64,000 nucleotides of DNA from DASUKM01 sp036278735 (lineage in GTDB: Bacteria; Acidobacteriota; Vicinamibacteria; Vicinamibacterales; 2-12-FULL-66-21): contig DASUKM010000032.1 of NCBI GenBank assembly GCA_036278735.1, positions 1 to 64,000 on the forward strand. Reading direction: 5' to 3'. Below, one piece after another: positions 11,399-22,200 of the stretch; position 1 is the first letter of the stretch, and every line of letters starts with the position of its first letter. Position numbers and translations under genes: made by a program. The notes under the pieces were generated by a model that was given only the letters and a program-made list of their open reading frames with translations, was not told the DNA's origin and did not search any database.

Positions 11399-11527
11399 GA
11401 TGGGGGTCCGGCCGACCCTGGCCAGACCTCCAGTCTCAGGCAAGCGCGCTGCCTGCCGGACCAGACCTGTTTACAAGGGTTTACGAGCAGACAGGTTCCG
11501 GCGGTGTGCCGTTTTGGAACCTGGCGA

Positions 11528-14227
11528 TTACAGCATCGACTCCACGAGTTCCGGGGCGCGCGCGACGAGTTCGTCCAGTTTCGAGGGGTCCTTCCCCCCG
11601 GCTTCGGCGAAATCCGCGCGGCCGCCGCCCCCCCCTCCCACGATCGGCGCGATCGCCTTGACGATGCGGCCCGCCTGAATCCGGGAAGTCAAATCCTTCG
11701 TGACCGAGACCACCAACCCGACCTTCCCCTCGTGCTCCGACGCCAGCACGACAATGCCGCTGCCCAGCCGATCGCGGAGCGAATCGGCAAGCCCGCGGAG
11801 CGCCCCCTTCTCGAGGCCGGACACGCGCCGGGCGATCATCTTGACGCCTTTGACCTCCCGCGTGTCGCCGGCCGCCGCGGCGCCGCCGCCGCCGAGCGCC
11901 ACCTTCATCTCGAGCTGCTCGACGCGCCGCGACAGCCGCTTCACGTCCGCCTGCAGCCTTTGGACGGCATCGACCGCGTGGTCGGCCCCGACGTTCAACG
12001 TCGACGTGACCCCGTCGAGGTCCGCCCGCTGCCGCTGGAACCACGCGATGGCTCCCGCGCCGGTCTGCGCGTCGATCCGCCGGACGCCCGCCGCCACACC
12101 GGCCTCCTGCGTGACGACGAACGCCCCGATGTCCCCCGTGGCGCGCACGTGCGTGCCGCCGCACAGCTCCAGGCTGAAGCCGGGAACCGAGACGACCCGC
12201 ACCTGATCGCCGTACTTCTCGCCGAAGAGGGCCATCGCGCCCGCCGCGATGGCGGCGTCGGTCGCGCGGACGTCGGTCTGCACCGGCGTGTTGCGCGCGA
12301 TCTGCTGGTTGACGAGCCGCTCCACCTCCTCGATCTGTTCGCGCGTCAACGGCGAGAAATGCGCGAAGTCGAACCGGAGGCGATCGGGCGCGACCAGCGA
12401 ACCCGCCTGCTTCACGTGAGAGCCGAGCACGTGGCGCAGCGCGGCGTGGAGCAGGTGGGTGGCGGTGTGATTGCGTCTCGTCGCGTCGCGCACCTCATCG
12501 TCGACGCTCGCGGTCACCAGGTCGCGGCGGTGCAACGTTCCGGACTCGACGGTGATCCGGTGCGCGCGCACGCCCCCTGGCGAGAGCCGCGTCAGGCCGT
12601 CGACGACCGCCGCGGCGCCGCCGCGTTCGTCCACGAGGCGACCCGTATCCGAGACCTGGCCGCCCGATTCGACGTAGAACGGGGTGCGTTCCAGCACCGC
12701 GAACCCGCGCTGGCCTGCCGCGAGCGACTCGACCTCGCGGCGATCCGAATCGAACAGCGACACCACCGGCACGCCCGAGACGCACGTGCTCGTGTAGCCT
12801 TCGAATCGATCCCCGAGCGCCGCCGCCGCCGCGCGCCCTTCGTCGGAGCCGAACAGAAACTCCTGCGTCTTCTTCGTCTCGAACGTGCTGCCGGCGCGCG
12901 CGCGCGCGCGCTGACCCTCCATCGCGCGTTCGAACGCCTGACGATCGACGGTCAGCCCGCGCTGCGAGGCGAGATCCTCGATGAAGTCGAGCGGCACGCC
13001 GAGCGAGTCGTACAGCCTGAAGGCGTCTTCGCCCGGGACGGTGCCGGGCCCGGCGGCGGCGCGTTCGAGCGCCTCTTCGAGCCGCGGCAGGCCGGCCGTG
13101 AGGACGGCGTCGAATCGCTCTTCCTCGCTGTGCACCACCCGAACGATGGCATCCCGCTCACGGCTCAGTTCCGGATACGCGCCGCCCATCTCGGCGACGA
13201 GGACGTCCACGAGCCGATACAGGAAGGGTTCGGTGAAGCCGATCTTCTTGCCGTGCCGCATCGCCCGGCGCATGATCTTCCGCAGCACGTAGCCGCGCCA
13301 CTCGTTCGAGGGGACGACGCCGTCGGCGACGAGGAACGTGGTCGCGCGCAGGTGATCGGCGATGACGCGCATCGACACGTCGGCCGGGTCGTCGATGCTC
13401 GCCCCGTACTGACGTCCGGCCCGCGCGCCGATCGCCGCCAGCATCGGGGCGAAGAGGTCGGTGTCGTAGTTCGACAGCTTGCCCTGGATGACCGCCGCGA
13501 TCCGCTCGAGGCCCATGCCGGTGTCGATCGACGGCGCCGGCAGCGGCCGCAGCGAGCCGTCGGCCTGCCGATCGAACTCCATGAACACGTTGTTCCAGAC
13601 CTCGACGAAGCGATCGCAGCTGCACGACAGGCCCAGGCACCGGCGGCCGGCGCGCTCTTCGTCGCAGGGGATGGCCCCGCCGCGGAAATAGTGAATCTCG
13701 GAACACCGGCCGCACGGGCCGGTGTCTCCCATCTGCCAGAAGTTCTCGGACAGTCCGAGTTCGGTGATCCGGTCGGCCGGCACGAAGGCCGTCCAGATCC
13801 GGTGCGCCTCGTCGTCGCGCGGGATGCCGGCCTCGCCGCCGAAGATCGTCGGGAAGAGCCGGTCCGGCGGCAGGCCCCAGACCGTCGTGAGCAGTTCCCA
13901 CGCGAACGGGATCGCCTCCGCCTTGAAGTAGTCGCCGAAGGAGAAGTTCCCCAGCATCTCGAAAAACGTGTGGTGCCGGAGCGAGGGGCCGACGTTGTCG
14001 AGGTCGTTGTGCTTGCCGCTCACGCGCATGCACTTCTGCGACGAGGTGGCGCGCGAGTACGGCCGCCGTTCGCGCCCCAGGAACACGTCCTTGAACTGGT
14101 TCATTCCCGCGTTGGTGAACAGCAGCGTCGGGTCGTCCCCGGGCACGAGCGACGAACTCGGCACGATGGTGTGCCCGTTCCGCTCGAAGTAGGCCAGGAA
14201 GGACCCGCGAATCTCGCGCGCATCCAT
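11528..14227 (-). CDS. alaS: Alanine--tRNA ligase
   Basis: 899 residues, full length. The class II core starts MDAREIRGSFLAYFERNGHT, with TLLFTNAGMNQFKD and the motif with RATSSQKCMRVSGKHNDL. The editing domain carries HTATHLLHAALRHVLG and LELCGGTHV (zinc and editing residues). The C-terminal DHHA1 domain ends with GGGGGGRADFAEAGGKDPSK. It charges tRNA-Ala and clears Ser/Gly mischarges. recX lies 29 bases upstream on the same strand, an order often seen with recA-recX-alaS, though recA is not in this window. Confidence 0.97.
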   Translation of the reverse strand: MDAREIRGSFLAYFERNGHTIVPSSSLVPGDDPTLLFTNAGMNQFKDVFLGRERRPYSRATSSQKCMRVSGKHNDLDNVGPSLRHHTFFEMLGNFSFGDYFKAEAIPFAWELLTTVWGLPPDRLFPTIFGGEAGIPRDDEAHRIWTAFVPADRITELGLSENFWQMGDTGPCGRCSEIHYFRGGAIPCDEERAGRRCLGLSCSCDRFVEVWNNVFMEFDRQADGSLRPLPAPSIDTGMGLERIAAVIQGKLSNYDTDLFAPMLAAIGARAGRQYGASIDDPADVSMRVIADHLRATTFLVADGVVPSNEWRGYVLRKIMRRAMRHGKKIGFTEPFLYRLVDVLVAEMGGAYPELSRERDAIVRVVHSEEERFDAVLTAGLPRLEEALERAAAGPGTVPGEDAFRLYDSLGVPLDFIEDLASQRGLTVDRQAFERAMEGQRARARAGSTFETKKTQEFLFGSDEGRAAAAALGDRFEGYTSTCVSGVPVVSLFDSDRREVESLAAGQRGFAVLERTPFYVESGGQVSDTGRLVDERGGAAAVVDGLTRLSPGGVRAHRITVESGTLHRRDLVTASVDDEVRDATRRNHTATHLLHAALRHVLGSHVKQAGSLVAPDRLRFDFAHFSPLTREQIEEVERLVNQQIARNTPVQTDVRATDAAIAAGAMALFGEKYGDQVRVVSVPGFSLELCGGTHVRATGDIGAFVVTQEAGVAAGVRRIDAQTGAGAIAWFQRQRADLDGVTSTLNVGADHAVDAVQRLQADVKRLSRRVEQLEMKVALGGGGAAAAGDTREVKGVKMIARRVSGLEKGALRGLADSLRDRLGSGIVVLASEHEGKVGLVVSVTKDLTSRIQAGRIVKAIAPIVGGGGGGRADFAEAGGKDPSKLDELVARAPELVESML

Positions 14228-14256
14228 GTCCGGTATTGTACTGAAGTCGATGCCGC

Positions 14257-14733
14257 TCAGGAGCGGCGGCTGGCGCGCAGCGCGTCGGAAACCGCGGCCG
14301 GCGTGAAGCCCTGACGCAGGAGGAATTGGTACAGACGTGCGGCGTCCGCCGTCGACGCAATGCGTTTGCCTCGGAGTTTCTTCTGCAGCGCGCGGGCGAT
14401 CAGCGCGCGCTCGTCCGCGCTGCCGAAGACGTCTCCCACCGCCTGCGCGACCACGTCGCGCGCGATGCCCCTCGCCACCAGCTCCCGTTCGACGCGGAGC
14501 CGCCCGCGTCCCTTGACGCTGAGCGCCGTTCGCGCCGCCTCCCGCGCGACGCGCGCGTCGTCGAGCGCGCCGGTCTCGAGGAGGTGCGCGAGGGCCGCCT
14601 CGACCTCCTCCCGCGGGTGGTCGCGATCGAGCAGACGGGCGCGCACTTCCTCGACCGACCGCTCGCGCCGCGCGAGCAGCCGCAGGCCGTCGAGATAGGC
14701 CGAAGGCTTCGAACGATCGGAGGCGGCGGCCAT
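14257..14733 (-). CDS. recX: Regulatory protein RecX
   Basis: 158 residues with the three-helix repeats of RecX: YLDGLRLLARRERSVEEVRARLL, LLETGALDDARVAREAARTAL and ELVARGIARDVVAQAV, ending RLYQFLLRQGFTPAAVSDAL. RecX inhibits RecA filament growth. It is 29 bases upstream of alaS and 7 bases after the end of pilT, so pilT-recX-alaS may be co-transcribed. No recA is present next to it, which is a little unusual. Confidence 0.88.
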   Translation of the reverse strand: MAAASDRSKPSAYLDGLRLLARRERSVEEVRARLLDRDHPREEVEAALAHLLETGALDDARVAREAARTALSVKGRGRLRVERELVARGIARDVVAQAVGDVFGSADERALIARALQKKLRGKRIASTADAARLYQFLLRQGFTPAAVSDALRASRRS

Positions 14734-14740
14734 CCTGCGA

Positions 14741-15886
14741 TCAGCCGCCGAAGCGGACGATGTCGGGGCCGGCGGCGGGGCCGCGCGACATCTCGTCGCG
14801 CGCCATCTCGCCGGTCGTCGAGATCCCCTGCACCTTGAGCTTGAACTCGTCGACGTTGGACGCCCAGCGGAGCGCCTCGTCGAGCGTGATCAGGCCGTGC
14901 TGATACAGGCTGAAGATCGACTGATCGAACGTCTGCATGCCGTACTGCGACGTCCCGGCGGCGATCGCCCCCTGAATCTGCGCCGTCTTGTCCTTGTCGA
15001 CGATCGCGTCGCGGATGAAGGGGGTCGAGATCATCACCTCGACCGCCGCCACGCGCCCCAGGTTGTCGGCGCGCGGAATCAGGCGCTGGGCGATCGCGGC
15101 CTTCAGCACGCTCGCGAGCTGGATCCGGACCTGCCGCTGCTGGTGCGGCGGGAACACGGCGATGATGCGGTTGACCGTCTCGGTCGCATCCAGCGTGTGC
15201 AGCGTCGAGAACACGAGATGGCCGGTCTCGGCCGCGAGCAGCGCGGTTTCGATCGTTTCGAAGTCGCGCATTTCGCCGACGAGGATCACGTCGGGGTCCT
15301 GCCGGAGCGCGCTGCGCAGCGCATGAGCGAAGGAGCGGGTGTCCACCGCCACCTCGCGCTGGTTCACGAGCGAGTACTGATCGCGGTGCAGGTACTCGAT
15401 CGGGTCCTCCACGGTCATGATGTGGCAGGCCCGGGTGGCGTTGATGAGGTCGATCAGCGCCGCGAGGGTGGTGCTCTTGCCGCTGCCGGTCGTGCCGGTG
15501 ACGAGCACGAGCCCGCGCTCTTCCTGCGCGATCCGCTTCAGCACGGGCGGCAGCCCGAGCTCCTCGACCGACTTGATCTTCGTCGGGATGACGCGCAGCA
15601 CGAGGCCCACGGTGCCGCGCTGCTGGAAGACGTTGCAGCGGAATCGCCCGAGGCCGGGCACACTGTAGGCGAGGTCGACTTCCTGCGCCTTGCGGAAGCG
15701 CTCGTGCAGTTCCGGGGTGAACAGGCTCGACGCGATCGCCTCCGTGTCGGCGCGATCCAGCCGCTTCACTTCGGACGCGACCACCAGCGTGCCGTTCACA
15801 CGCATCATGGGGTAGCTGCCGACCTTCAGGTGCAGGTCGGACGCACTGCTGGCGACGGCCGTCTTGAGGAGGTCGTTGATGGTCAT
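14741..15886 (-). CDS. pilT: Type IV pilus twitching motility protein PilT
   Basis: 381 residues, close to the usual length of about 350-380. The N-terminal PAS-like domain contains ASDLHLKVG. Walker A GTTGSGKST is at 131-139. The Asp box and Walker B contain DPDVILVGEMRD, and the His box reads ETGHLVFSTLHT. The AIRAL-like C-terminal motif is represented in the long C-terminal helix. PilT is the hexameric ATPase that retracts type IV pili. No other pilus gene is in the window. Confidence 0.93.
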   Translation of the reverse strand: MTINDLLKTAVASSASDLHLKVGSYPMMRVNGTLVVASEVKRLDRADTEAIASSLFTPELHERFRKAQEVDLAYSVPGLGRFRCNVFQQRGTVGLVLRVIPTKIKSVEELGLPPVLKRIAQEERGLVLVTGTTGSGKSTTLAALIDLINATRACHIMTVEDPIEYLHRDQYSLVNQREVAVDTRSFAHALRSALRQDPDVILVGEMRDFETIETALLAAETGHLVFSTLHTLDATETVNRIIAVFPPHQQRQVRIQLASVLKAAIAQRLIPRADNLGRVAAVEVMISTPFIRDAIVDKDKTAQIQGAIAAGTSQYGMQTFDQSIFSLYQHGLITLDEALRWASNVDEFKLKVQGISTTGEMARDEMSRGPAAGPDIVRFGG

Positions 15887-15911
15887 GGGCCCGCGGACCG
15901 AAAGGGGGGCG

Positions 15912-16895
15912 CTACGGCTTGGCGGCGGCGGCCGTCTCCCGTGGTGCGCCCGCCGTCTTCGTCGGCTCGCCTGGATAGACGTAGGTCAGCCAGCCCTGGC
16001 GATCCGGCACGTCGCCGTTGATGATGCCGAAGAACGTCTGCTGAACGGCCTCGGTGATCGGGCCGCGGCGCCCTTCGCCGATCGTGATCTTGTCGACCGA
16101 GCGGATCGGCGTGATCTCGACCGCGGTGCCCGCGAAAAACGCCTCGTCGGCGATGTAGAGCAGTTCCCGCGGCAGCATCTCCTCGCGCACGCGGAAGCCG
16201 AGTTCCCGCGCGATCGTGATGACCGAGTCGCGCGTGATGCCCGGCAGGATGGACGCCGTCAGCGGCGGCGTGTAGACCGTCCGATCCCGCACGACGAACA
16301 GGTTCTGACCGCTGCCCTCGCTGAGATACCCGAAGCTGTCGAGCGCGATGCCCTCGCTATAGCCGTCGAGGACCGCTTCCATCTTCATCAGCTCGGAGTT
16401 GGCGTAGTTGGCGGTCGTCTTCGCGAGGGTGGGGAACGTGTTCGGCGCGGCGCGCGACCACGAGCTGATCCGGACGTCGACGCCGGTGGTCAACGCGTCC
16501 TTCCCGAGATAGGCGCCCCAGTCCCAGAGCATGATCGCCGTGTCGACGGGGCAGGGAAACGGGTTGACGCCGAGCGTGTGGTATCCGCGGTAGACGAGCG
16601 GCCGGATGTAGCAGGCCTTGAAGCCGTTGACACGAATCGTGTCGAGCACCGCCTTCTGGAGTCCGTCGCGATCGATGTTCGGATCCATGCGGTAGATGCG
16701 GGCGGAATCGAGCAGCCGCCGCACGTGCGCGTCGAGCCGGAAACACGCCGATCCCCGTGGCGTGTCGTAACACCGCGCGCCTTCGAAGACGCCGCTGCCG
16801 TAGTGGATGACGTGGGAGGCGATGTGAATCTTCGCGTCCGCCCAGTCGACGAGCGAACCGTTCATCCAGATCTTGCCGGTGCCTGGGAAGGCCAT
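15912..16895 (-). CDS. ilvE: Branched-chain amino acid aminotransferase (class IV)
   Basis: 327 residues from ATG 16895, preceded by CAGGAGCAGCTG, a clear Shine-Dalgarno site; the frame upstream is a shadow. Typical stretches: KIWMNGSLVDWADAKIHIASH, HYGSGVFEGARCY, AKTTANYANSELMKMEA with the PLP lysine region, and GIALDSFGYLSEGSGQNLF. It transfers the amino group between glutamate and leucine, isoleucine or valine. Two GAACGTTC palindromes lie 19-42 bases upstream, and TATGAT (minus strand, 17004-17009) is a possible -10 box without a clear -35. Confidence 0.92.
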   Translation of the reverse strand: MAFPGTGKIWMNGSLVDWADAKIHIASHVIHYGSGVFEGARCYDTPRGSACFRLDAHVRRLLDSARIYRMDPNIDRDGLQKAVLDTIRVNGFKACYIRPLVYRGYHTLGVNPFPCPVDTAIMLWDWGAYLGKDALTTGVDVRISSWSRAAPNTFPTLAKTTANYANSELMKMEAVLDGYSEGIALDSFGYLSEGSGQNLFVVRDRTVYTPPLTASILPGITRDSVITIARELGFRVREEMLPRELLYIADEAFFAGTAVEITPIRSVDKITIGEGRRGPITEAVQQTFFGIINGDVPDRQGWLTYVYPGEPTKTAGAPRETAAAAKP

Positions 16896-16913
16896 CAGCT
16901 GCTCCTGTGTGGA

Positions 16914-16937
16914 GAACGTTCGGGGAGGTGAACGTTC
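16914..16937. promoter_or_regulatory. Paired GAACGTTC palindromes upstream of ilvE
   Basis: Two identical 8-base palindromes, GAACGTTC at 16914-16921 and 16930-16937, 16 bases apart and both followed by GGG. They lie just before the ilvE start on the minus strand. The spacing of about 1.5 helical turns could suit a repressor, but the element may equally be part of the transcript leader or chance. Confidence 0.25.
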
Positions 16938-17109
16938 GGGCGCCCGCGGCGGCGCTCGCGGCCGCGCCGAGTCGGCCGCGGCGCGAACTGTGCCTGTGCC
17001 GCGATCATAGCACAGCGGTGCGATGCCGCCGGGGAGGACGCGCCGGATCCAGATCGTCGCGCGCGCGCACCTTGACCGCTGCACCGCACGCCGCCATACT
17101 CGCGCCGTC

Positions 17110-18084
17110 ATGCATTCAGCGCGATGGAGAGGGGCCGCACTCGCGATGGCGTGTGCGGCCGCCGTGGCGCTCGCCGGTGGGGTGTCCGCGCTGTCGTCCC
17201 CCTCCTCGTCGTTGTCCGTGCCCCAGCGTCCCCGTCCGGCTGCCGCGCCGCAGGGCTCGTACTGGTGTCCGATGCATGCCAACGTCAGGGGGCACGCAGG
17301 GGAGCACTGTCCGATTTGCGGCATGACCCTCGTACCGATGCCGGCGCGCGACTACACCCCGTATTGGCTCGATTTCGGGGCGGCGTTGCCCGCGCCGGCC
17401 GTGCGGCGCCCGACGCGCATCCGATTTCGTGTTCGCGATCCGCACACGGGCCAGGTCGTCCGGCGCTTCGACCTGATGCACGAGAAGCGGCTGCACTTTT
17501 TTGTCATCAGCCAGGCGCTCGACTACTTCGCCCACGTCCATCCGCGTCTCCGGCCCGACGGCGTGTTCGTCCAGACGGTCGATCTGCCGCGGCCCGGCGC
17601 GTACCGGCTGATTGCCGATTTCATGCCCACCGGCGGCGCGCCGCAATTGCTTCAGCAGACCATCACGACGATCGGATTCGCGGGCTCCGTGCTTCCTGGC
17701 GCCGCACCCCCCGTCGACCTCGCGCCGAAGGTGGTGGACGGCGTCAGGATTACCCCGACGATTCCACAGCCGACCGGCGGCCGCGAACAGCTCCTGACGT
17801 TCCACCTCGCCGATGCCGCGACCGGTCACCCCATCACCGATCTCGAGCCGTTCCTCGGCGCAACGGGGCATCTGCTGCTGGCGAGCGCCGACTTTCAGTC
17901 CGTCGCGCACAGCCATCCGGTCGCCGCGCTCTCGCGCGCGTTTGGTCCGGATGTCGTCTTTCAGGCGGTGTTTCCGCGCGCGGGGATCTACAAGGTGTGG
18001 GCGCAGTTCCAGCGCCACGGGCAGGTGCTGACGGCCGCGTTCGTCGTCAACGCGCAGCCGCGCGACCAGGCGTTCGCGCGCTGA
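17110..18084 (+). CDS. Secreted protein with heavy-metal-binding domain (HMBD)
   Basis: 324 residues from ATG 17110. The N-terminal signal-like segment (GAALAMACAAAVALAGGVSA) is followed by SYWCPMHANVRGHAGEHCPICGMTLVPM, broken here as WCPMH...CPICGM, the heavy-metal-binding domain seen in copper P-type ATPases and CusB-like efflux proteins. The rest is beta-rich with HFFVISQALDYFAHVHP and further histidines (SVAHSHPVAAL), suggesting a periplasmic copper-binding protein. No membrane anchor is apparent. It is divergent from ilvE and convergent with the cytochrome gene, overlapping its 3' end by 38 bases. Confidence 0.7.
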   Translation: MHSARWRGAALAMACAAAVALAGGVSALSSPSSSLSVPQRPRPAAAPQGSYWCPMHANVRGHAGEHCPICGMTLVPMPARDYTPYWLDFGAALPAPAVRRPTRIRFRVRDPHTGQVVRRFDLMHEKRLHFFVISQALDYFAHVHPRLRPDGVFVQTVDLPRPGAYRLIADFMPTGGAPQLLQQTITTIGFAGSVLPGAAPPVDLAPKVVDGVRITPTIPQPTGGREQLLTFHLADAATGHPITDLEPFLGATGHLLLASADFQSVAHSHPVAALSRAFGPDVVFQAVFPRAGIYKVWAQFQRHGQVLTAAFVVNAQPRDQAFAR

Positions 18085-19081
18085 ATTCCAGGCTCGCGCC
18101 GCAGCCTGGAGCCGACGACCGCACATCGAGCCTCGTGCCCCTCGCGAGCGCCATCGGCGTCCGGAACCGATACGTCGCCGGATAGGCCGGCGCATATCGA
18201 AGGACGACGCACAGCGGCGTGACGCGTCCGTTCCGCTCCCGCGCGACGATCTCCACCGACTCGCCCGCGCCTCGGGCGACCGGCGTAATCGCGAGCGCCG
18301 TCATGGCGTACGGGAGCGTCGTCGTCGAGCACCCTAGCGTCAGGTTCTGCACCTCGTCTCCCGCCGGCCCTGGAAACAGCGCCAGGGTGCCCCCGGGAAT
18401 TTCCGCGACATCGCTCTTCGTGTAGTGCAGCTCGATCGTGACGGGTGCGCCCGCCGGCAGGCGGAAGGCGCTGCCCGACGGAAAGGAGACGGCCGATTCT
18501 GCCGCGACCCACGATCCCAGTCGCCGGTCCGCGACCGAGAGAATCGCCTGCTGGATCAGCCCCGGCGCGGCGGGCGTGAACTCCCACCGTCGAATCCAGC
18601 GGTCGCGCGCGGCGTGCGGCTGGACGATGACGCGCTCCACGTATCCCTTCGCCGGATGTCCGGCCGGCACCTCGAAGCGCAGCGGTTCCGTCGACGGTGT
18701 GCGATTGAGTGGGGACGCGCCGACGGGCGTTCCGAGCGGCGTTCCGCCGTCCGCCCACGCCGTCAGCAATTCGATCTCGATCGGCGACAGGCTCCGATCG
18801 TTCTCGTACTCTGCGAAACCGGCAGCGGCCGGCCATGGCGGCATGCGGCGCTCGAGGACGTCTTCGCGCATCGCCTTCGCCCAGTGCCGCGCCTCCTGAA
18901 AATTCTCGAGCGGCATCGGCCGAAAGCCGCCGTCACGATGGCAGCCGGCGCAGCGGCTCTGGAGGATCGGGGCGATGTCTCTCGTGTAGGTGACATCGGT
19001 CGGCGGCGTGTGAGCCGAGGCTCCCGGTCCGAGCATTGCACAGCAGACGATCGAGAGCACCAGCGTCAGCGGCCGGATCAC
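18047..19081 (-). CDS. Secreted c-type cytochrome with monooxygenase-like C-terminal domain
   Basis: 344 residues from GTG 19081, chosen because the signal peptide VIRPLTLVLSIVCCAMLGPGASA starts there; ATG 19183 would add 34 residues. After the signal, a single haem motif CAGCH sits in YTRDIAPILQSRCAGCHRDG, with the axial Met probably in MPPWPA. The C-terminal about 200 residues (WEFTPAAPGLIQQAIL, VTIELHYTKSD) resemble the copper type II ascorbate-dependent monooxygenase-like domain found fused to such cytochromes. The catalytic copper ligands could not be assigned by eye. It starts 178 bases from the divergent giant LamG gene. Confidence 0.65.
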   Translation of the reverse strand: MIRPLTLVLSIVCCAMLGPGASAHTPPTDVTYTRDIAPILQSRCAGCHRDGGFRPMPLENFQEARHWAKAMREDVLERRMPPWPAAAGFAEYENDRSLSPIEIELLTAWADGGTPLGTPVGASPLNRTPSTEPLRFEVPAGHPAKGYVERVIVQPHAARDRWIRRWEFTPAAPGLIQQAILSVADRRLGSWVAAESAVSFPSGSAFRLPAGAPVTIELHYTKSDVAEIPGGTLALFPGPAGDEVQNLTLGCSTTTLPYAMTALAITPVARGAGESVEIVARERNGRVTPLCVVLRYAPAYPATYRFRTPMALARGTRLDVRSSAPGCGASLEFSARTPGRAAAR

Positions 19082-19259
19082 GCCCAGAGATGGACTTTTC
19101 GCGAAACTCCTCGATTGCCCCTTCCGTGAAGTCCGAGCTTCGGATGACTGTGGTTCGTTCCGACGATGACATGCGTCGTCCATCAGTGCCCCGCGCCATC
19201 TTACCCGCACCCGGTCGCCGCGGCACAGCGTTCGTGACGCGGGCAGTACGGAGTTGACC

Positions 19260-22200
19260 ATGCGAGCTCGGTCTATCGCACTCGTGGGTGCCGTCGTCGC
19301 CATGTCGGCGGTCGCCGTCCCCGCGCCGGTCGCGGCGCAGAGCGGCCTCGTCGCCGCGTACGGTTTCGATGCCGGGAGCGGCACGACGGTTGTCGACGCG
19401 TCGGGCAACGGCAACACGGGCGTCATCTCGGGAGCCGTCTGGACGTCGGGCAAATTCGGCGGCGGCCTCGCCTTCGACGGGGCGAGCAGTTGGGTCACCA
19501 TCGCCGACTCCGCGAGTCTTCATCTGACGACGGGGATGACGCTCGAGGCCTGGGTGATGACCCCCGCGCCGAACGACTGGCGGGCGGTGATCCTGAAAGA
19601 ACGCAGCGGTGGGCTGGCCTACGCCCTGTATGCCAGCGACACGAGCGGCCGTCCTTCCGGCTACATCCATCGGAGCGACGACATCGGCGCGACCTCGTCG
19701 TCCGTGCTGCCGGCCGGCACCTGGGTCCACCTCGCGACGACGTACGACGGCGCGACGCTGCGCACGTACGTCGACGGCCTCCAGACCGGGAGCCGATCCG
19801 TCACGGGCAGCATCATCGCGTCGACGCAGGCGCTGCGGGTCGGCGGCGACTCGATCTGGGGCGAGTATTTTCAGGGGACGATTGACGAACTGCGCGTCTA
19901 CAATCGCGCGCTGAGCGCGGCCGAGATCCAGACCGACATGAATACGCCCGTGTCGGGCGGATCGGAGCCGCCGCCGACGTTCTCGATCACTGGCAGCGTC
20001 GCCCCGGCGGCCTCCGGCAGCGGCAGCACCGTGACGTTGACGGGACCGGCGAACGCAGCGGTCGCCGCCAACGCGTCAGGGCAGTTTACGTTCAGCGGCT
20101 TGACGAATGGGACGTACACCGTCGCCGCGACGAAGTCCGGATTCTCGATCTCGCCCGCTTCGCAGTCCGTGACCGTGCGCGACGCCGGCGTGACGGGTGT
20201 CGCGTTCACCGCGACGGCCCTGAATACCGGTCCGTCGATCACGCTGACGGCCCCGGTGACCGGGACGACCGTGAGCGGTACGGTCGTGGTGTCGGCGAAC
20301 GCGTCGGCCGATCCGGGTGTCGCGGGCGTTCAGTTCCAGGTCGATGGCGTGAATCTGGGCAATGAGATCACGGCGCCGCCGTACTCGATGCCATGGAACA
20401 CCACGAATGTGCCGGACGGGACCCACACCGTACGCGGGATCGTTCGCGACACCGCCGGGGAGACCGCGACCTCGCTCACGAGCACGGTAACGGTCCACAA
20501 CAGCGTGACGGCGCCGCCGGCGGGCCTCGTGGCCGCGTATGGGTTCGACGAGGGCAGCGGAACGACCGCCGCCGATCGGTCCGGGCTCGGCAACACGGGC
20601 GTCATTTCGGGCGCCGCGTGGACGACGGGAAAGTTCGGCGGCGGCCTGTCGTTCGACGGGGTGAGCAACTGGGTCACCATCAACGATGCCGCGAGTCTCG
20701 CGCTCACCACCGGGATGACGCTCGAAGCCTGGGTGATGACTCCCGCGCCGACTGACTGGCGCGCGGTCGTCTTGAAAGAGCGCCCCGGCGACCTCGCGTA
20801 TGCGCTGTACGCCAGCGACACCGGCGGCCGCCCTGGCGGCTACATCTCCGACACGGGCGCGACCTCGGCATCCGTGCTCCCGGCCAACACGTGGGTGCAC
20901 CTCGCCACCACGTACGACGGCGCCACCCTGCGGACGTACGTGAACGGCGTCCAGACCGGCAGCCGGGCGCTGACCGGCAGCATCATCGTTTCGGCGCAGC
21001 CGCTGCGCATCGGCGGCGATTCGATCTGGGGTGAATACTTCGACGGCGAGATCGACGAAGTGCGCGTGTACAACCGCGCGCTGACGGCTCCCGAGATCCA
21101 GGCCGACATGATCACGCCCGTGTCCGGCGGAGGGTCGGGCGGGGCGGGCGATTCCACTCCGCCGACGGTTGCGCTGACCGCGCCGGCGGCGGGCGCGACG
21201 GTCTCGGGCAGCATCACGCTGTCGGCGACGGCGTCCGACGATCGCGGCGTGGCGGGCGTGTCGTTTCAGGTGGACGGCGCGAACGTCGGGGTCCAGATCC
21301 CGACCGCGCCGTATTCGCTGTCGTGGAACAGCGGAACCGTCCCGAACGGCTCGCACACGATCCGGGCCCTGGCCGTGGACGCTGCCGGGAACACCGGGAC
21401 GTCGCCGGCCCAGGCAATCACGGTGAACAACACGACCGATCCCGCCGTGGTCGGCCAGTGGGCCTCTCCGTTCGATGTCGGCATGGTCGCCGTCAACACG
21501 GTGCTCATGCACACCGGCAAGGTGTTGATGTTCTCCGGGTCCTTCGAGGTGTCGTACGCGGCTCGCGTGTGGGATCCCGTGACGGGATCGATCGCCGTTC
21601 TTCCAGACCCGGCCTACAACATTTTCTGCGCGGGGCAGGCGCAACTGCCCGACGGACGGATTCTGGTCGTCGGCGGCCACGACGCGTCGTCGACCGGTTC
21701 GGCGGGCGCGACGATTTTCGATCCGGTCACGCAGACGTGGTCCGCGGTTCCGGACATGGCGTACCGGCGCTGGTACCCGACGGCGACCGCGTTGCCGGAC
21801 GGCCGCATGCTCGTCACCTCCGGCGGTCAGACCTGTCTGTCCTGTCTGGCCGACGTCCCGGAGATTTTCGATCCGAAGGCGAACCGATTCTCGAAGCTGA
21901 CGAGCGCGAAGCTCGCCATCTGGTACTACCCCTTCATGTTCGTCCTGCCCGACGGGCGCGTGCTGTCGGCCGGCTCCAACGAGCAGGCATACGAGACACG
22001 CGCGCTCGATCTGACGAGCGGCACGTGGTCGATGGTGGATCCGGTCATCCGCGACGGCCACACCGCCGTGATGTATCGGCCGGGCAAGATCCTCAAGACG
22101 GGAACGGCCGCCGACAGCGGGACCTCCGGCAGTGCGGCGGCGACCGCCTTCGTCATCGATATGACGCAGCCCTCGCCGCAGTGGCGTCAGGTCGCGTCGA

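Noticed and set aside
10760..14314. 1184-residue open frame on the plus strand opposite alaS
   Set aside because: Antisense shadow of alaS and the transglycosylase; low-complexity Arg/Asp/His composition.
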